This document shows, piece by piece, positions 15,628 through 23,263 of a DNA stretch of 64,000 nt. The notes below the pieces were generated by a model. The model made no database searches. It worked only from the letters and a program-made list of their open reading frames with translations, and was not told the DNA's origin. Both the position numbers and the translations under genes were made by a program. Origin of the DNA: Deltaproteobacteria bacterium. GTDB lineage: Bacteria; Myxococcota; Myxococcia; Myxococcales; 40CM-4-68-19. Position 1 is the stretch's first letter. Every line of letters starts with the position of its first letter. The stretch covers positions 201,748-265,747 of the forward strand of contig VBKI01000047.1 in the NCBI GenBank assembly GCA_005879535.1. The letters are read 5' to 3'.

Positions 15628-16407
15628 TCAGTTCTTGTGGTCGCGGGACGCCGTCTTGTCGACCGCACCGGATTCCGGAGCCGCCTTGTCGCATGCCGGA
15701 GGGACCTTCTCCGCCGCCTTGCCCGCTTTGGGCTTCGCCGGACAAGGCGCGGCCAGTGGCTTCGGGCTCGCCGGCGCCGCATTGACCACCGTCGTCGTCG
15801 GCGGTGGCGCAGCCAGCACCACCGTGGTCGGCGGCGGTGGAGCCGCCGGCTGGCTCGCGCTGCGCTGATCGCTTTCCGTCTTCGCCGTCCCGGTGCTCGT
15901 CGCCGTCGCGACGGCCGACGGAGTCGGCTTCTTCGCAGCCTCGCCGAGCGCGGTGATCATCTTGTCGCTGCTCTGCTCGAGGAACTCGCGGTCCTTGTCG
16001 CTCGCGTTGCGGAGCTTCTCCCGATCCTGGCTCAGGTCCGAGAGCCGCGACTTGAGCGCATCGTTCTGCACCTCGAGTCCGAGCGCCGACGCCGCCTGGC
16101 TCATGCAGATCTTCGAGATCTGCTCGTCCGACTCGGGCGGCGGAATGGGCTCGTTCCGCGTCCACGCCGCGAGCGCGCGGTTCTCCCACCGGTAGTCCGC
16201 CTGGGCCATGCATTCCTGCACGAGCCGCGCGAGCCGGTCCTCGGCCCACTCCGGCCGCTGCTTGCTGCAGAAGCCGAGCTCTTCGGTCGTCCCCCCGAGC
16301 GTCCGTTCCGTCTGCTTCACCCAGCAGCCTTCGCGCTGGACCATCTTCACCGACGTACACGCCAACAGCGCGCAGGACAGCGCCGCCATTTCCGCGATCT
16401 TCCTCAT
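15628..16407 (-). CDS. Putative lipoprotein with Ala/Pro/Lys-rich tail
   Basis: This 259-residue protein starts MRKIAEMAALSCALLACTSVK, with lipobox LLAC. The N-terminal half holds several Cys (EGCWVK, LGFCSKQ, QECMAQ, KICMSQ), suggesting disulfides, then a short coiled segment (NDALKSRLSDLSQDREKLRNASDKD). The last about 110 residues are low-complexity Ala/Pro/Thr/Lys, probably cell-wall spanning or disordered. No known family is recognised. It is monocistronic. Confidence 0.72.
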   Translation of the reverse strand: MRKIAEMAALSCALLACTSVKMVQREGCWVKQTERTLGGTTEELGFCSKQRPEWAEDRLARLVQECMAQADYRWENRALAAWTRNEPIPPPESDEQISKICMSQAASALGLEVQNDALKSRLSDLSQDREKLRNASDKDREFLEQSSDKMITALGEAAKKPTPSAVATATSTGTAKTESDQRSASQPAAPPPPTTVVLAAPPPTTTVVNAAPASPKPLAAPCPAKPKAGKAAEKVPPACDKAAPESGAVDKTASRDHKN

Positions 16408-16485
16408 GGTTCCCCCCTTCCGTCCTGTTCCGAACGATGGGGATGGAGGCGCGCGGGCGCACGGTCTGTCGGGGACCGGACAGAC

Positions 16486-17034
16486 TCAGCGCGCTGCGCG
16501 GAGCTGCTCGATCAGGTACGAGAGACCGAGCGAGCGCTCCGGATGGTTGCGCAGCGCCTCGATGGCGGCGCGCACGCGCGCCAGGGTCTCGGCGCCGAGC
16601 GCGCGCTCGATCTCCTGCAGGTGACGCTTCGTCGCCTGCTGCTCGCGGGCTCGACGGCGCCACGCGGGATCCCACAGATCGTCCAGGTGCGTGAGCCATT
16701 CCGTGCTGGCCACCGCCGCCCACTCACCGGCGTCGAACCAGACTCCGGCGCAGGCGGGGCAGCGGTCGAGATGGAAAGGATGCGTCCCTTCGACGCGCGC
16801 GCGCACGAGCAGACCGAGGCACCCCGGGCAGAATCCCGGTAATCCGTCGGCACCGGGAGGCACCCCGTCGCTGTCCGACGAGGGCGGCACGACGTGCTGC
16901 TCGATCGCGTCGTGCGGCAGCCACACGCCCCGGCAAGTCACGCAGCGCGAAGGCGGTATGACGTCGGGATCGCTGACCCGGTCGGGAGCGAGCGCCGCGA
17001 GCGTCGCCGTCTTGCACTTCGGGCACGGTCGCAT
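16486..17034 (-). CDS. Zinc-ribbon (zf-TFIIB type) protein
   Basis: This 182-residue protein from ATG at 17034 begins directly at MRPCPKCKTATL; a TTG at 17070 would add 12 residues. Two zinc-ribbon units are visible: CPKC with CVTCRGVWLP, and CPGC with CPACAGVWFDAGEW. The CxGVWLD/FDxGE pattern is the hallmark of the bacterial zf-TFIIB family. A helical tail of charged residues follows. Function of the family is not established; a nucleic-acid or protein-binding role is usual. It is 69 bases from the end of the PdxA-like gene. Confidence 0.8.
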   Translation of the reverse strand: MRPCPKCKTATLAALAPDRVSDPDVIPPSRCVTCRGVWLPHDAIEQHVVPPSSDSDGVPPGADGLPGFCPGCLGLLVRARVEGTHPFHLDRCPACAGVWFDAGEWAAVASTEWLTHLDDLWDPAWRRRAREQQATKRHLQEIERALGAETLARVRAAIEALRNHPERSLGLSYLIEQLRAAR

Positions 17035-17103
17035 CGCGCGAGCGTCGCTTCTTGCCGCGATGCGTTTCAAGTGGACGGTGTGGTCGGCTCCACCACCCCG
17101 GAC

Positions 17104-18096
17104 TCATGCCTTGGGAGCGAGCGCGACCGCCTGCCGCAGCGCCTCCACCATGCTCCGTTCGTCCGCCTGGCCGGTGCCGGCAATGTCGAAAGCGGTGCCG
17201 TGATCGACCGACGTGCGCACGAACGGGAGCCCGACGGTGACGTTCACTCCCGCCTCGAGCCCGAGCACCTTCACCGGCCCGTGGCCTTGGTCGTGGTACA
17301 TCGCGACTACCAGGTCGAAATCGCCCCGGCCGGCGCGGAAGAAGAGCGTATCCGCGGGCAGGGGGCCTTCGACCCCGATCCCGCGCTGGCGCAGCGACTC
17401 GATGGCCGGGCCGATCTTCTTCTCTTCCTCGCCGCGCCCGAACAGCCCGTGCTCGCCCGCGTGCGGGTTGATCCCGCACACCGCGATCCGCGGACGCGTG
17501 ATTCCGGCGCGCCCCAGCGCTTCGTGCCCGCGCCGGATCGTGCGTTCCACCAGGCCGGGCTCGATCTTCTCGATCGCGTCGAGGAGCCCGATGTGCGTGG
17601 TGACGTGGATCACCCGCATCTTGGGCGTCATCAGCATCATCGAGACTTCCGGCGTGTTCGAGAGCTTCGCCAGGAGCTCGGTATGCCCGGGGTAGACGTG
17701 CCCTCCCGCATGCAGGGCTTCCTTGTTCAGGGGCGCAGTGCAGATGGCGGCGATCTTTCCTGCCGTCGCCAGCTCCACCGCGCGGGCGATGAAGTGGTAA
17801 GCCGCGTTTCCCGCTGCCGCCGACAGCTTCCCGAAGGGAAGATCCTCGGGCACCAGCGCGATGTCGATACAGTCGATCTCGCCGAAACGCCGGCCGGCGT
17901 TCGCAGGGTCCGGCACCGCGTGTATGGAGGTCCTGGCGCCGACGATCTCCGCCGCCTTGCGCAGGCGCCTGGCGTCGCCGATGACGACGGGACGGCACCA
18001 TTCGTAGACCCCTTTCACGCCCAGGGCTTTGACGATGATCTCGGGACCGATCCCGGCGGCATCGCCCATCGTGATTCCGACGACCGGAGTTGCCAT
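17104..18096 (-). CDS. pdxA2: PdxA2-like 4-phosphate dehydrogenase (D-threonate type)
   Basis: This 330-residue protein of the PdxA family has the start MATPVVGITMGDAAGIGPEI, a CTAPLNKEAL segment, metal-site YPGHTELLA, INPHAGEHGLFGRGEEE and YHDQGHGPVK. It oxidises a 4-phosphorylated hydroxy acid with NAD and decarboxylates it. PdxA itself makes a vitamin B6 precursor. The TGATG overlap with a DUF1537-type kinase gene, plus a sugar-acid permease, argues for the catabolic PdxA2 branch: D-threonate 4-phosphate to dihydroxyacetone phosphate and CO2. A true B6 role cannot be excluded from sequence alone. Confidence 0.85.
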   Translation of the reverse strand: MATPVVGITMGDAAGIGPEIIVKALGVKGVYEWCRPVVIGDARRLRKAAEIVGARTSIHAVPDPANAGRRFGEIDCIDIALVPEDLPFGKLSAAAGNAAYHFIARAVELATAGKIAAICTAPLNKEALHAGGHVYPGHTELLAKLSNTPEVSMMLMTPKMRVIHVTTHIGLLDAIEKIEPGLVERTIRRGHEALGRAGITRPRIAVCGINPHAGEHGLFGRGEEEKKIGPAIESLRQRGIGVEGPLPADTLFFRAGRGDFDLVVAMYHDQGHGPVKVLGLEAGVNVTVGLPFVRTSVDHGTAFDIAGTGQADERSMVEALRQAVALAPKA

Positions 18097-19292
18097 CAAG
18101 TGCTCCTCGTGCCGAGCGCTGCCCGGCAGCGCTTCAGCGTGGACGGGTTCCCGAATGCTCCCGCCTTGGTGACGACGGCCAGCGGAGGCTCGGTATCGGT
18201 GATGCCGATCGGGACACCGGGTTCCACTTCCCCTGCCAGCCAGACGCCGCTCGCGCCGAGCGCAGCCAGGAGCGCCCGGGCGATGTCGCCGCCGGTAGCG
18301 ATGGCCCCGGCAACGCGGCCGACGAGCGGAGCCGCCAACCTGGCCAGGGCCGTCGCCAGGCGAAGCGAATGGGAGAGGTCGACCTCGTCGCCGGCGCCGA
18401 TGATCAAGACGACGTCGCGGCCCGCCTCCAGGGCATTGCGAGCCTCCGGCACCTCGCGCTCGGAGAACAGCGCATCCGCCGCGAGCTCGATGCACGCCGT
18501 CCCAGGCTGCGCGCAGAGCTCGCGCGCCTGCTCTCGCGCCACCGAGGATCGGCTGCCGACCAGCGCCAGCACCGGCCCTTCGCGAGGAGCAAAGCGGCGC
18601 GCGGCGGTGGTGGCCGGGCGCAAGCGAAGCGCGGCCGGCAAGTGACGCGCGAGTCCGCCGGAGCCGACCCAGACGACCGCGGCGTCGAGACGGGCGCCCG
18701 CTTCGGCTACGTGGCGCAGATCCTCCTCGCGGTCGGCGTCGCAGACGATGGCCTCCGCTCCGCGCGGAAGCATTTCGCTGCGGACGGCCTCCAGGTCGGC
18801 TCCCGCCACGCGCAGGCCGCAGGCCCGGAGCTGACTGGCGATGTCAGCGGGGCCGGTCATCCCCGACTTGCGCCAGACTTCGGTGCGCTCCAGCAGGACG
18901 CCATCCACGAACACCCTGCCGCCACTGGTCGTGCGGCCGAGCGCAGGGAACGCGGGGGCTGCGATGACCACGGGTCGTCGCCCCGCTTCCTTCCCGGCGG
19001 CGACCGCGGCGGCTACTTCTTCGCCGACGTGGCCGCGCAAGGTGGAATCGATCTTCTTGTACAGCGTCCGCGCGCCCCGTCCCCAGGCATCCTTCGCGGC
19101 TGCATGAACACGCCGGGACGCCTCCTCCGGCGAGGCCGCACGGCTGTCCGTATCCAGCGCAAGCACCTGCGCGTCGCCGGGCGGCGGTCCTTTTCCGAAA
19201 GCCACGAAGGTGGGCAAACCGGCGAGAGCAAACGCAATCCCGCAATCCGCTGCGCCGGTCAGATCGTCGGCGATGATGGTCAGCTCCGGCAT
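18096..19292 (-). CDS. dtnK: Four-carbon acid sugar kinase (DUF1537, DtnK/OtnK family)
   Basis: This 398-residue protein opens with LTIIADDLTGAADCG, the family's N-terminal signature. YKKIDSTLRGHVGEE is the second conserved block and PAFPALGRTTSGGRVFVDG the third. The C-terminal nucleotide-binding half shows LVGSRSSVAREQ and GAIATGGDIARALL, then the usual NPSTLKRC end. It phosphorylates four-carbon sugar acids with ATP. Next to a PdxA2-like gene, D-threonate is the most likely substrate; D-erythronate or another tetronate is an alternative. It lies 3 bp after the permease gene. Confidence 0.88.
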   Translation of the reverse strand: MPELTIIADDLTGAADCGIAFALAGLPTFVAFGKGPPPGDAQVLALDTDSRAASPEEASRRVHAAAKDAWGRGARTLYKKIDSTLRGHVGEEVAAAVAAGKEAGRRPVVIAAPAFPALGRTTSGGRVFVDGVLLERTEVWRKSGMTGPADIASQLRACGLRVAGADLEAVRSEMLPRGAEAIVCDADREEDLRHVAEAGARLDAAVVWVGSGGLARHLPAALRLRPATTAARRFAPREGPVLALVGSRSSVAREQARELCAQPGTACIELAADALFSEREVPEARNALEAGRDVVLIIGAGDEVDLSHSLRLATALARLAAPLVGRVAGAIATGGDIARALLAALGASGVWLAGEVEPGVPIGITDTEPPLAVVTKAGAFGNPSTLKRCRAALGTRST

Positions 19293-19295
19293 GCT

Positions 19296-20300
19296 TCACA
19301 CCGAGGCCGTTTCCGCCTGCGCCTGCGTCAGACGCTCCTTTGGAGCCCCGGGGCGGCCGACCCGCCGATACCACCACGCGGTCACGATCGGCACCAGGAT
19401 GGCGGTGACGACCACGCTCGTCGCCACCAGCACCGTGGCGGACGCCGCCGCGGGTTTGTACACCGGGTTCGCGGCGGCCACGATGGCCGGCACGGCCGCG
19501 GCGTTGCCCGCGGTCGAGGCTGCCGCCAGCCCGGCGACTCCGTTCCCGCCGGTCAGCCGGTCCACGACGAACAGCGCGGCGCCCGTGACGATCACCACTG
19601 CCACGCCGAGGAAGATCCCCAACAGGCCCGCCTTCCACACTACCGTCAGATCGATGTTCGCCCCCAGCGCAAAGGCGAAGAAGGGAATCATCACCGGCAC
19701 GGCGCGCGCGAGGAAGTCCCGCATCTCCCGATCGAGATTGCCGAGGATCATGCCGATCGCGAGCGGGAGGATGGCGCCCACCAGCGCTTGCCAGGGAAAG
19801 GCCGAGAGGCCGGCCACGCCGAGGGTCACCATGGTGAGGAACGGACCGGATTCGACGCTCATGATCGAGTATGCCGCGACGTCGCGCGCGCTCCCGAACT
19901 GCCCCATCAAGGCCATGTAGAGGCCCCCGTTGGTATCGTTCATCGCCGCCACGACCGCCAGCGTCGAGAGACCGGCGAGCACGCCCGCGGTCACCGGCGC
20001 TTCACCCCAGATCCGTCCGAGGATGATTCCGGCGATCACCGCTACGCTCACCTTCGCGGCGAAGAGCGCTCCGCCTTTCTTCACGATGTAGGGAGTCGCA
20101 CGGAACTCGATGGTCGCGCCCATGCAGACGTAGAACACCGCGAGGATGGTCAGCGCGCCGGTGAAGAGCGCGCCGGTGAACGAGCCGAAGAAGGTGGGGG
20201 TGCCCGGCGCGAGAGTGCGGATGATGGCGCCGAAGAAGAGCGGGACGATCATCATCCCGCCCGGGACGCCCTCGATCGTGCGCTTGATGGGGACCTGCAT
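19296..20300 (-). CDS. kdgT: KdgT-like sugar-acid permease
   Basis: This 334-residue membrane protein starts at an ATG preceded by GGAGG. It begins [25 protein letters not shown], closely following the KDG-permease start, and has about ten hydrophobic helices with [19 protein letters not shown] in the middle and [15 protein letters not shown] later, both family signatures. Family role is proton-coupled uptake of 2-keto-3-deoxygluconate. Here, as first gene of the operon with a tetronate kinase, it probably imports a four-carbon sugar acid. The operon's promoter should lie in the divergent gap to the desaturase gene. Confidence 0.88.
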   Translation of the reverse strand: MQVPIKRTIEGVPGGMMIVPLFFGAIIRTLAPGTPTFFGSFTGALFTGALTILAVFYVCMGATIEFRATPYIVKKGGALFAAKVSVAVIAGIILGRIWGEAPVTAGVLAGLSTLAVVAAMNDTNGGLYMALMGQFGSARDVAAYSIMSVESGPFLTMVTLGVAGLSAFPWQALVGAILPLAIGMILGNLDREMRDFLARAVPVMIPFFAFALGANIDLTVVWKAGLLGIFLGVAVVIVTGAALFVVDRLTGGNGVAGLAAASTAGNAAAVPAIVAAANPVYKPAAASATVLVATSVVVTAILVPIVTAWWYRRVGRPGAPKERLTQAQAETASV

Positions 20301-20437
20301 GCGAGGCCTCCGTGCGATGGCCTTCGAACAGACTGCGGATGCAGCCGCAAAATCGCCAGAGCGTCCCGAGGGATTACGTGACAACCGAATGACACCCGTG
20401 CTCTAAGTTGCCTCCCTCCCCCTCAGGAGAGCCCCGG

Positions 20438-21292
20438 ATGCTACGCTACCGCGCGGACCGTAGAACGCTCGCCTATCTAGCCCTGACGACGTTGCTCACG
20501 GCCGTGAACTGGACGCTCGGGGCCGTGCACCCGGTCCTCTACCCGGTCACGCTGTTCATGTTCTTCACCACCGCGGTGATCAGTCACAACCACAATCATC
20601 TCGGGATGTGGAAGTCCAAGGGCCTGAATCTCCTGACCAGCTACTGGATCGCGATCTTCTACGGCCATCCGGCCGTCGCCTGGGTGCCGACGCACAACCA
20701 GATCCACCACAAGCTCAACAACAAGCCCGGGGACAGCTCGCGCTCTCCCAAGTGGTTCGAGGGGAACCACCTGGCTGCCCTGCTGGTGTATCCGACCCTG
20801 ACGAACCTGGCGCAGACGAAGGACATCAATGCCTTCCTCAAGGACCTGTGGAAGCGCGATCGCGCGGCGTTCTACTCCGCCGCATCCGAGTACGCGGTCT
20901 TCTTCGGGAGCATGGCGGCGCTCTTCGTCGCCGACTGGCGCAAGACCCTGCTCTTCTTCTTCATTCCGCAGCAGGTCGCGCTCTTCTCCATCCAGGTGGT
21001 GAACTACCTGCAGCACATCGAAACTGACGCCGACAGCCAGTGGAACCACTCCCGGAACTTCATCTCGCGGACGCTGAACGCGTTGCTCTTCAACAACGGC
21101 TATCACACCGTCCACCACCTCAAGCCCGGCGTTCACTGGTCCGAGCTCCCGCACCTGCACAGCCAGCACGCCGCCTCGATTCATTCCTCCCTGCTGGTCG
21201 AGTCCTGGCTGCGGTACGTGGGCTACACGTACTTCGTACGTCCGCTTCTCCGACAGAGGGCGCCGGCGCTTCCCGCCGAAGAGGTGCTCTAG
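20438..21292 (+). CDS. Membrane fatty-acid desaturase family protein
   Basis: This 284-residue protein is read from the ATG with AGGAG eight bases upstream. The diiron histidine boxes are SHNHNHLG (HxxxH), THNQIHHK (HxxxHH) and YHTVHHLKPG (HxxHH). Hydrophobic helices flank them (LAYLALTTLLTAVNWTLG, VLYPVTLFMFFTTAVI). The enzyme should introduce a double bond, or hydroxylate or otherwise oxidise an acyl chain, at the inner membrane. ACP and fused crotonase genes follow on the same strand, which points to an ACP-bound substrate rather than bulk membrane lipid. Regiochemistry cannot be read. Confidence 0.88.
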   Translation: MLRYRADRRTLAYLALTTLLTAVNWTLGAVHPVLYPVTLFMFFTTAVISHNHNHLGMWKSKGLNLLTSYWIAIFYGHPAVAWVPTHNQIHHKLNNKPGDSSRSPKWFEGNHLAALLVYPTLTNLAQTKDINAFLKDLWKRDRAAFYSAASEYAVFFGSMAALFVADWRKTLLFFFIPQQVALFSIQVVNYLQHIETDADSQWNHSRNFISRTLNALLFNNGYHTVHHLKPGVHWSELPHLHSQHAASIHSSLLVESWLRYVGYTYFVRPLLRQRAPALPAEEVL

Positions 21293-21386
21293 TCTCTTCC
21301 AGGGGTGCGTCCACGTGCGCGAAGCAGCGCGCACGTGACCGTCCAATCCTTTACAGCGGCGGCGTTCACCGTCGACTATCACTGGA

Positions 21387-21698
21387 ATGGGCCGGCCGCC
21401 CGAGCGAGGTGCCGTTCTGGTTTCGCGATCCCGCAAGCAGGATCCCGAGCTGTTCCCCCAGGTGCGCGGCGCCCTCGAGGTGCTCGTTCCGAAGAAGCTG
21501 CGCCGCCGGATTACCCCCCAGGCGTCGATCCTCGCCGATCTCGGTCTCGACTCGCTCAAGGTGGTCGAGCTGACCATGCTGCTCGAGAAGCAGCTCGGCC
21601 GTCCCGTCTTCCTGCCGGAGTGGATTGCCAGCGTCGAAGATCCCGCCGACCTGACTGTCGAGTCGCTCGCCCGCTTTCTCGCCGCAGACAAAAGATGA
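21387..21698 (+). CDS. Stand-alone acyl carrier protein
   Basis: This 103-residue protein carries ADLGLDSLKVVELTMLLEKQLG with Ser as the phosphopantetheine site (LGLDSLK), followed by the helix II/III pattern VFLPEWIASVEDPADLTVESLARFL. It is longer than housekeeping AcpP by an Arg-rich N-terminal extension of about 20 residues, which may be an over-long start. Its stop overlaps the next start (ATGA). It is probably dedicated to this locus, loaded by the fatty-acyl-AMP ligase encoded at 23261-25033. Confidence 0.88.
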   Translation: MGRPPERGAVLVSRSRKQDPELFPQVRGALEVLVPKKLRRRITPQASILADLGLDSLKVVELTMLLEKQLGRPVFLPEWIASVEDPADLTVESLARFLAADKR

Positions 21699-23254
21699 TT
21701 GCTGGTTGCACTGGCTCGCTGCGCGGCGGGATCCTCTACCTGACCCTCGACACGCGCGGCTCGTCCGTGAACGTCTTCACGCCGGCGGTCGCGCTGGAGC
21801 TGGAGCGCGAGCTCCAGGCCGGACTCGACGCGGGAGCGCGGGCGGTGGTGCTGCGGAGCGCCAAGCCCGGCAGCTTCGTGAACGGAGTCGGGCTCTTGCT
21901 CGCTGCTTCGTCCCACGCGGAAGGGGCCGCGATGGAGCGCGCCCGGACGCTGCAGCGCTGTTACGAGCGGCTGGCGGCGGCGCCGGTTCCGACCATCGCG
22001 GCCATCGAGGGGAACTGCTACGGCTGCGGGCTCGAGCTCGCGCTGACCTGCGACTACCGCATCGCCCGCGACAGCTACGACACGCACTTCTACATGCCGG
22101 AGCTGCGCGACTACGCGTTCATTCCCCTCTTCGGCGGAACGCAGCGCCTCCCCCTCCTCCTCGGCCTTCGCAACGGAATGCAAATGCTCCTCGGCGAGCG
22201 GATCGGCGCCCGCCGCGCAATGCGCATCGGTCTCGTCGATCGCCTCGCCGCCGGCGAGAGCGTCCAGGGGACCGTGGGTGCGTTGCTCTCGCGGTTGCGG
22301 GAAGCTGGCTGGCCCAAGCGCTCTCCGGGCGCGGCGAGGAAGTCGCCGCCGCCGGATCTCGATGCGTTGCCCGGGCCCGAGCGACGCCTCGCACGGGAAT
22401 GCTTGCGCCTGGCGCGGCTTCCGTTCACGCCTCGCTATCGTTTGGAGAACGGTCTGCGCGAGGAGCTGTCCGGGTTCTGGCGGAGCGTGGGAACGAAGGA
22501 GTCGGAGCGCGCGATGTCCTTCTTCTTCGTGCGCCAGGCGGCGAAGGCGCATGCGATCGGCAGCGCCGCGTACCAGCGCCCGAAGCACGTCGCGCTGTCC
22601 GTGGAACGGCGCACGCCCGCGCTCCGAAAGCTCGCGCGGATCCTCGACCAGCGTCGCCTGCCTGGAATCGAGATCAAGCACCGCGGATCCATCGCCTTCT
22701 CCACCGCGAAAGTGCCCGGGGCCTTTACCTGCGCGATCGGCACGCTCGACGGCGATGCCGACTGCGCTGCGTTGCTGCCATTTCCCGAGGCGGAGATTCC
22801 GCTCATCGAGATCGTTCCCGCCGTGGACGAGGCGCCGTGGCGGCGTGGCGCGCCGCTGTTCCAGGTGCTGGAGCAGGCGGGATTCTCGCCCGTGGTGACC
22901 CGGGCGCGGGAACGGTTCGTCAGCGAGCGGCTGCTGGAAGCGTTCCTGGACGCCGCCGGCGAGCGCCCGGCGCGGGGTGCCCTGCTGGAATTCGGCTACC
23001 GCCTGCCGCCGCCCCTCGCGCACCGGCTGCGCGGAGGCGGAAGATCAGGAGCTGTCGCTGAGCGCGTGTCGCTGGCGATCGCAGCGGAGTGCATCGCGGC
23101 GCTGCGCCGACGCGAGCTCACGCATCCCTCGCAGGCGGATCTGCTCGCGGCCGTCCTCTTCGGGTTCCCGTCGGTGCGCGGAGGGCTCCTCCGTCACGTT
23201 GGGTCGGGAACGTCCCGTCTCGCGCGCGACGCCGCCCGCGTCCTCGGCCGATAG
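21695..23254 (+). CDS. Crotonase fused to a degenerate 3-hydroxyacyl-CoA dehydrogenase-like region
   Basis: This 519-residue protein has an N-terminal enoyl-CoA hydratase/isomerase fold (about 1-190): LTLDTRGSSVNVFTPA, TIAAIEGNCYGCGLELALTCDYRIA with the oxyanion-hole GNCYGCG, and LFGGTQRLPLLLG. The layout then follows FadJ/FadB: YQRPKHVALSVERR stands where the NAD-binding GxGxxG should be but lacks it, while LIEIVPAVDEAPW and FSPVVTRARERFVSERLLEAFLDA match the dehydrogenase segments LVEIIPG and RPGFIVNRLL. So the second half is FadJ-like in plan but probably cannot bind NAD. The role may be hydration/isomerisation or structural. Confidence 0.75.
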   Translation: MIAGCTGSLRGGILYLTLDTRGSSVNVFTPAVALELERELQAGLDAGARAVVLRSAKPGSFVNGVGLLLAASSHAEGAAMERARTLQRCYERLAAAPVPTIAAIEGNCYGCGLELALTCDYRIARDSYDTHFYMPELRDYAFIPLFGGTQRLPLLLGLRNGMQMLLGERIGARRAMRIGLVDRLAAGESVQGTVGALLSRLREAGWPKRSPGAARKSPPPDLDALPGPERRLARECLRLARLPFTPRYRLENGLREELSGFWRSVGTKESERAMSFFFVRQAAKAHAIGSAAYQRPKHVALSVERRTPALRKLARILDQRRLPGIEIKHRGSIAFSTAKVPGAFTCAIGTLDGDADCAALLPFPEAEIPLIEIVPAVDEAPWRRGAPLFQVLEQAGFSPVVTRARERFVSERLLEAFLDAAGERPARGALLEFGYRLPPPLAHRLRGGGRSGAVAERVSLAIAAECIAALRRRELTHPSQADLLAAVLFGFPSVRGGLLRHVGSGTSRLARDAARVLGR

Positions 23255-23263
23255 CCGCGGCTA
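23252..23263. repeat. 12-bp palindrome holding both stop codons of convergent genes
   Basis: TAGCCGCGGCTA is a perfect palindrome. Its first TAG is the stop of the plus-strand crotonase gene and its last three bases are the TAG stop of the minus-strand ligase gene. The genes are separated by only 6 bp, so it may serve as a minimal transcriptional boundary or may be coincidental. Confidence 0.6.

Noticed and set aside
17104..18096. Standard pdxA for vitamin B6
   Set aside because: Genetic coupling to a DUF1537 kinase and a sugar-acid permease fits the catabolic PdxA2 branch better; not fully excluded.
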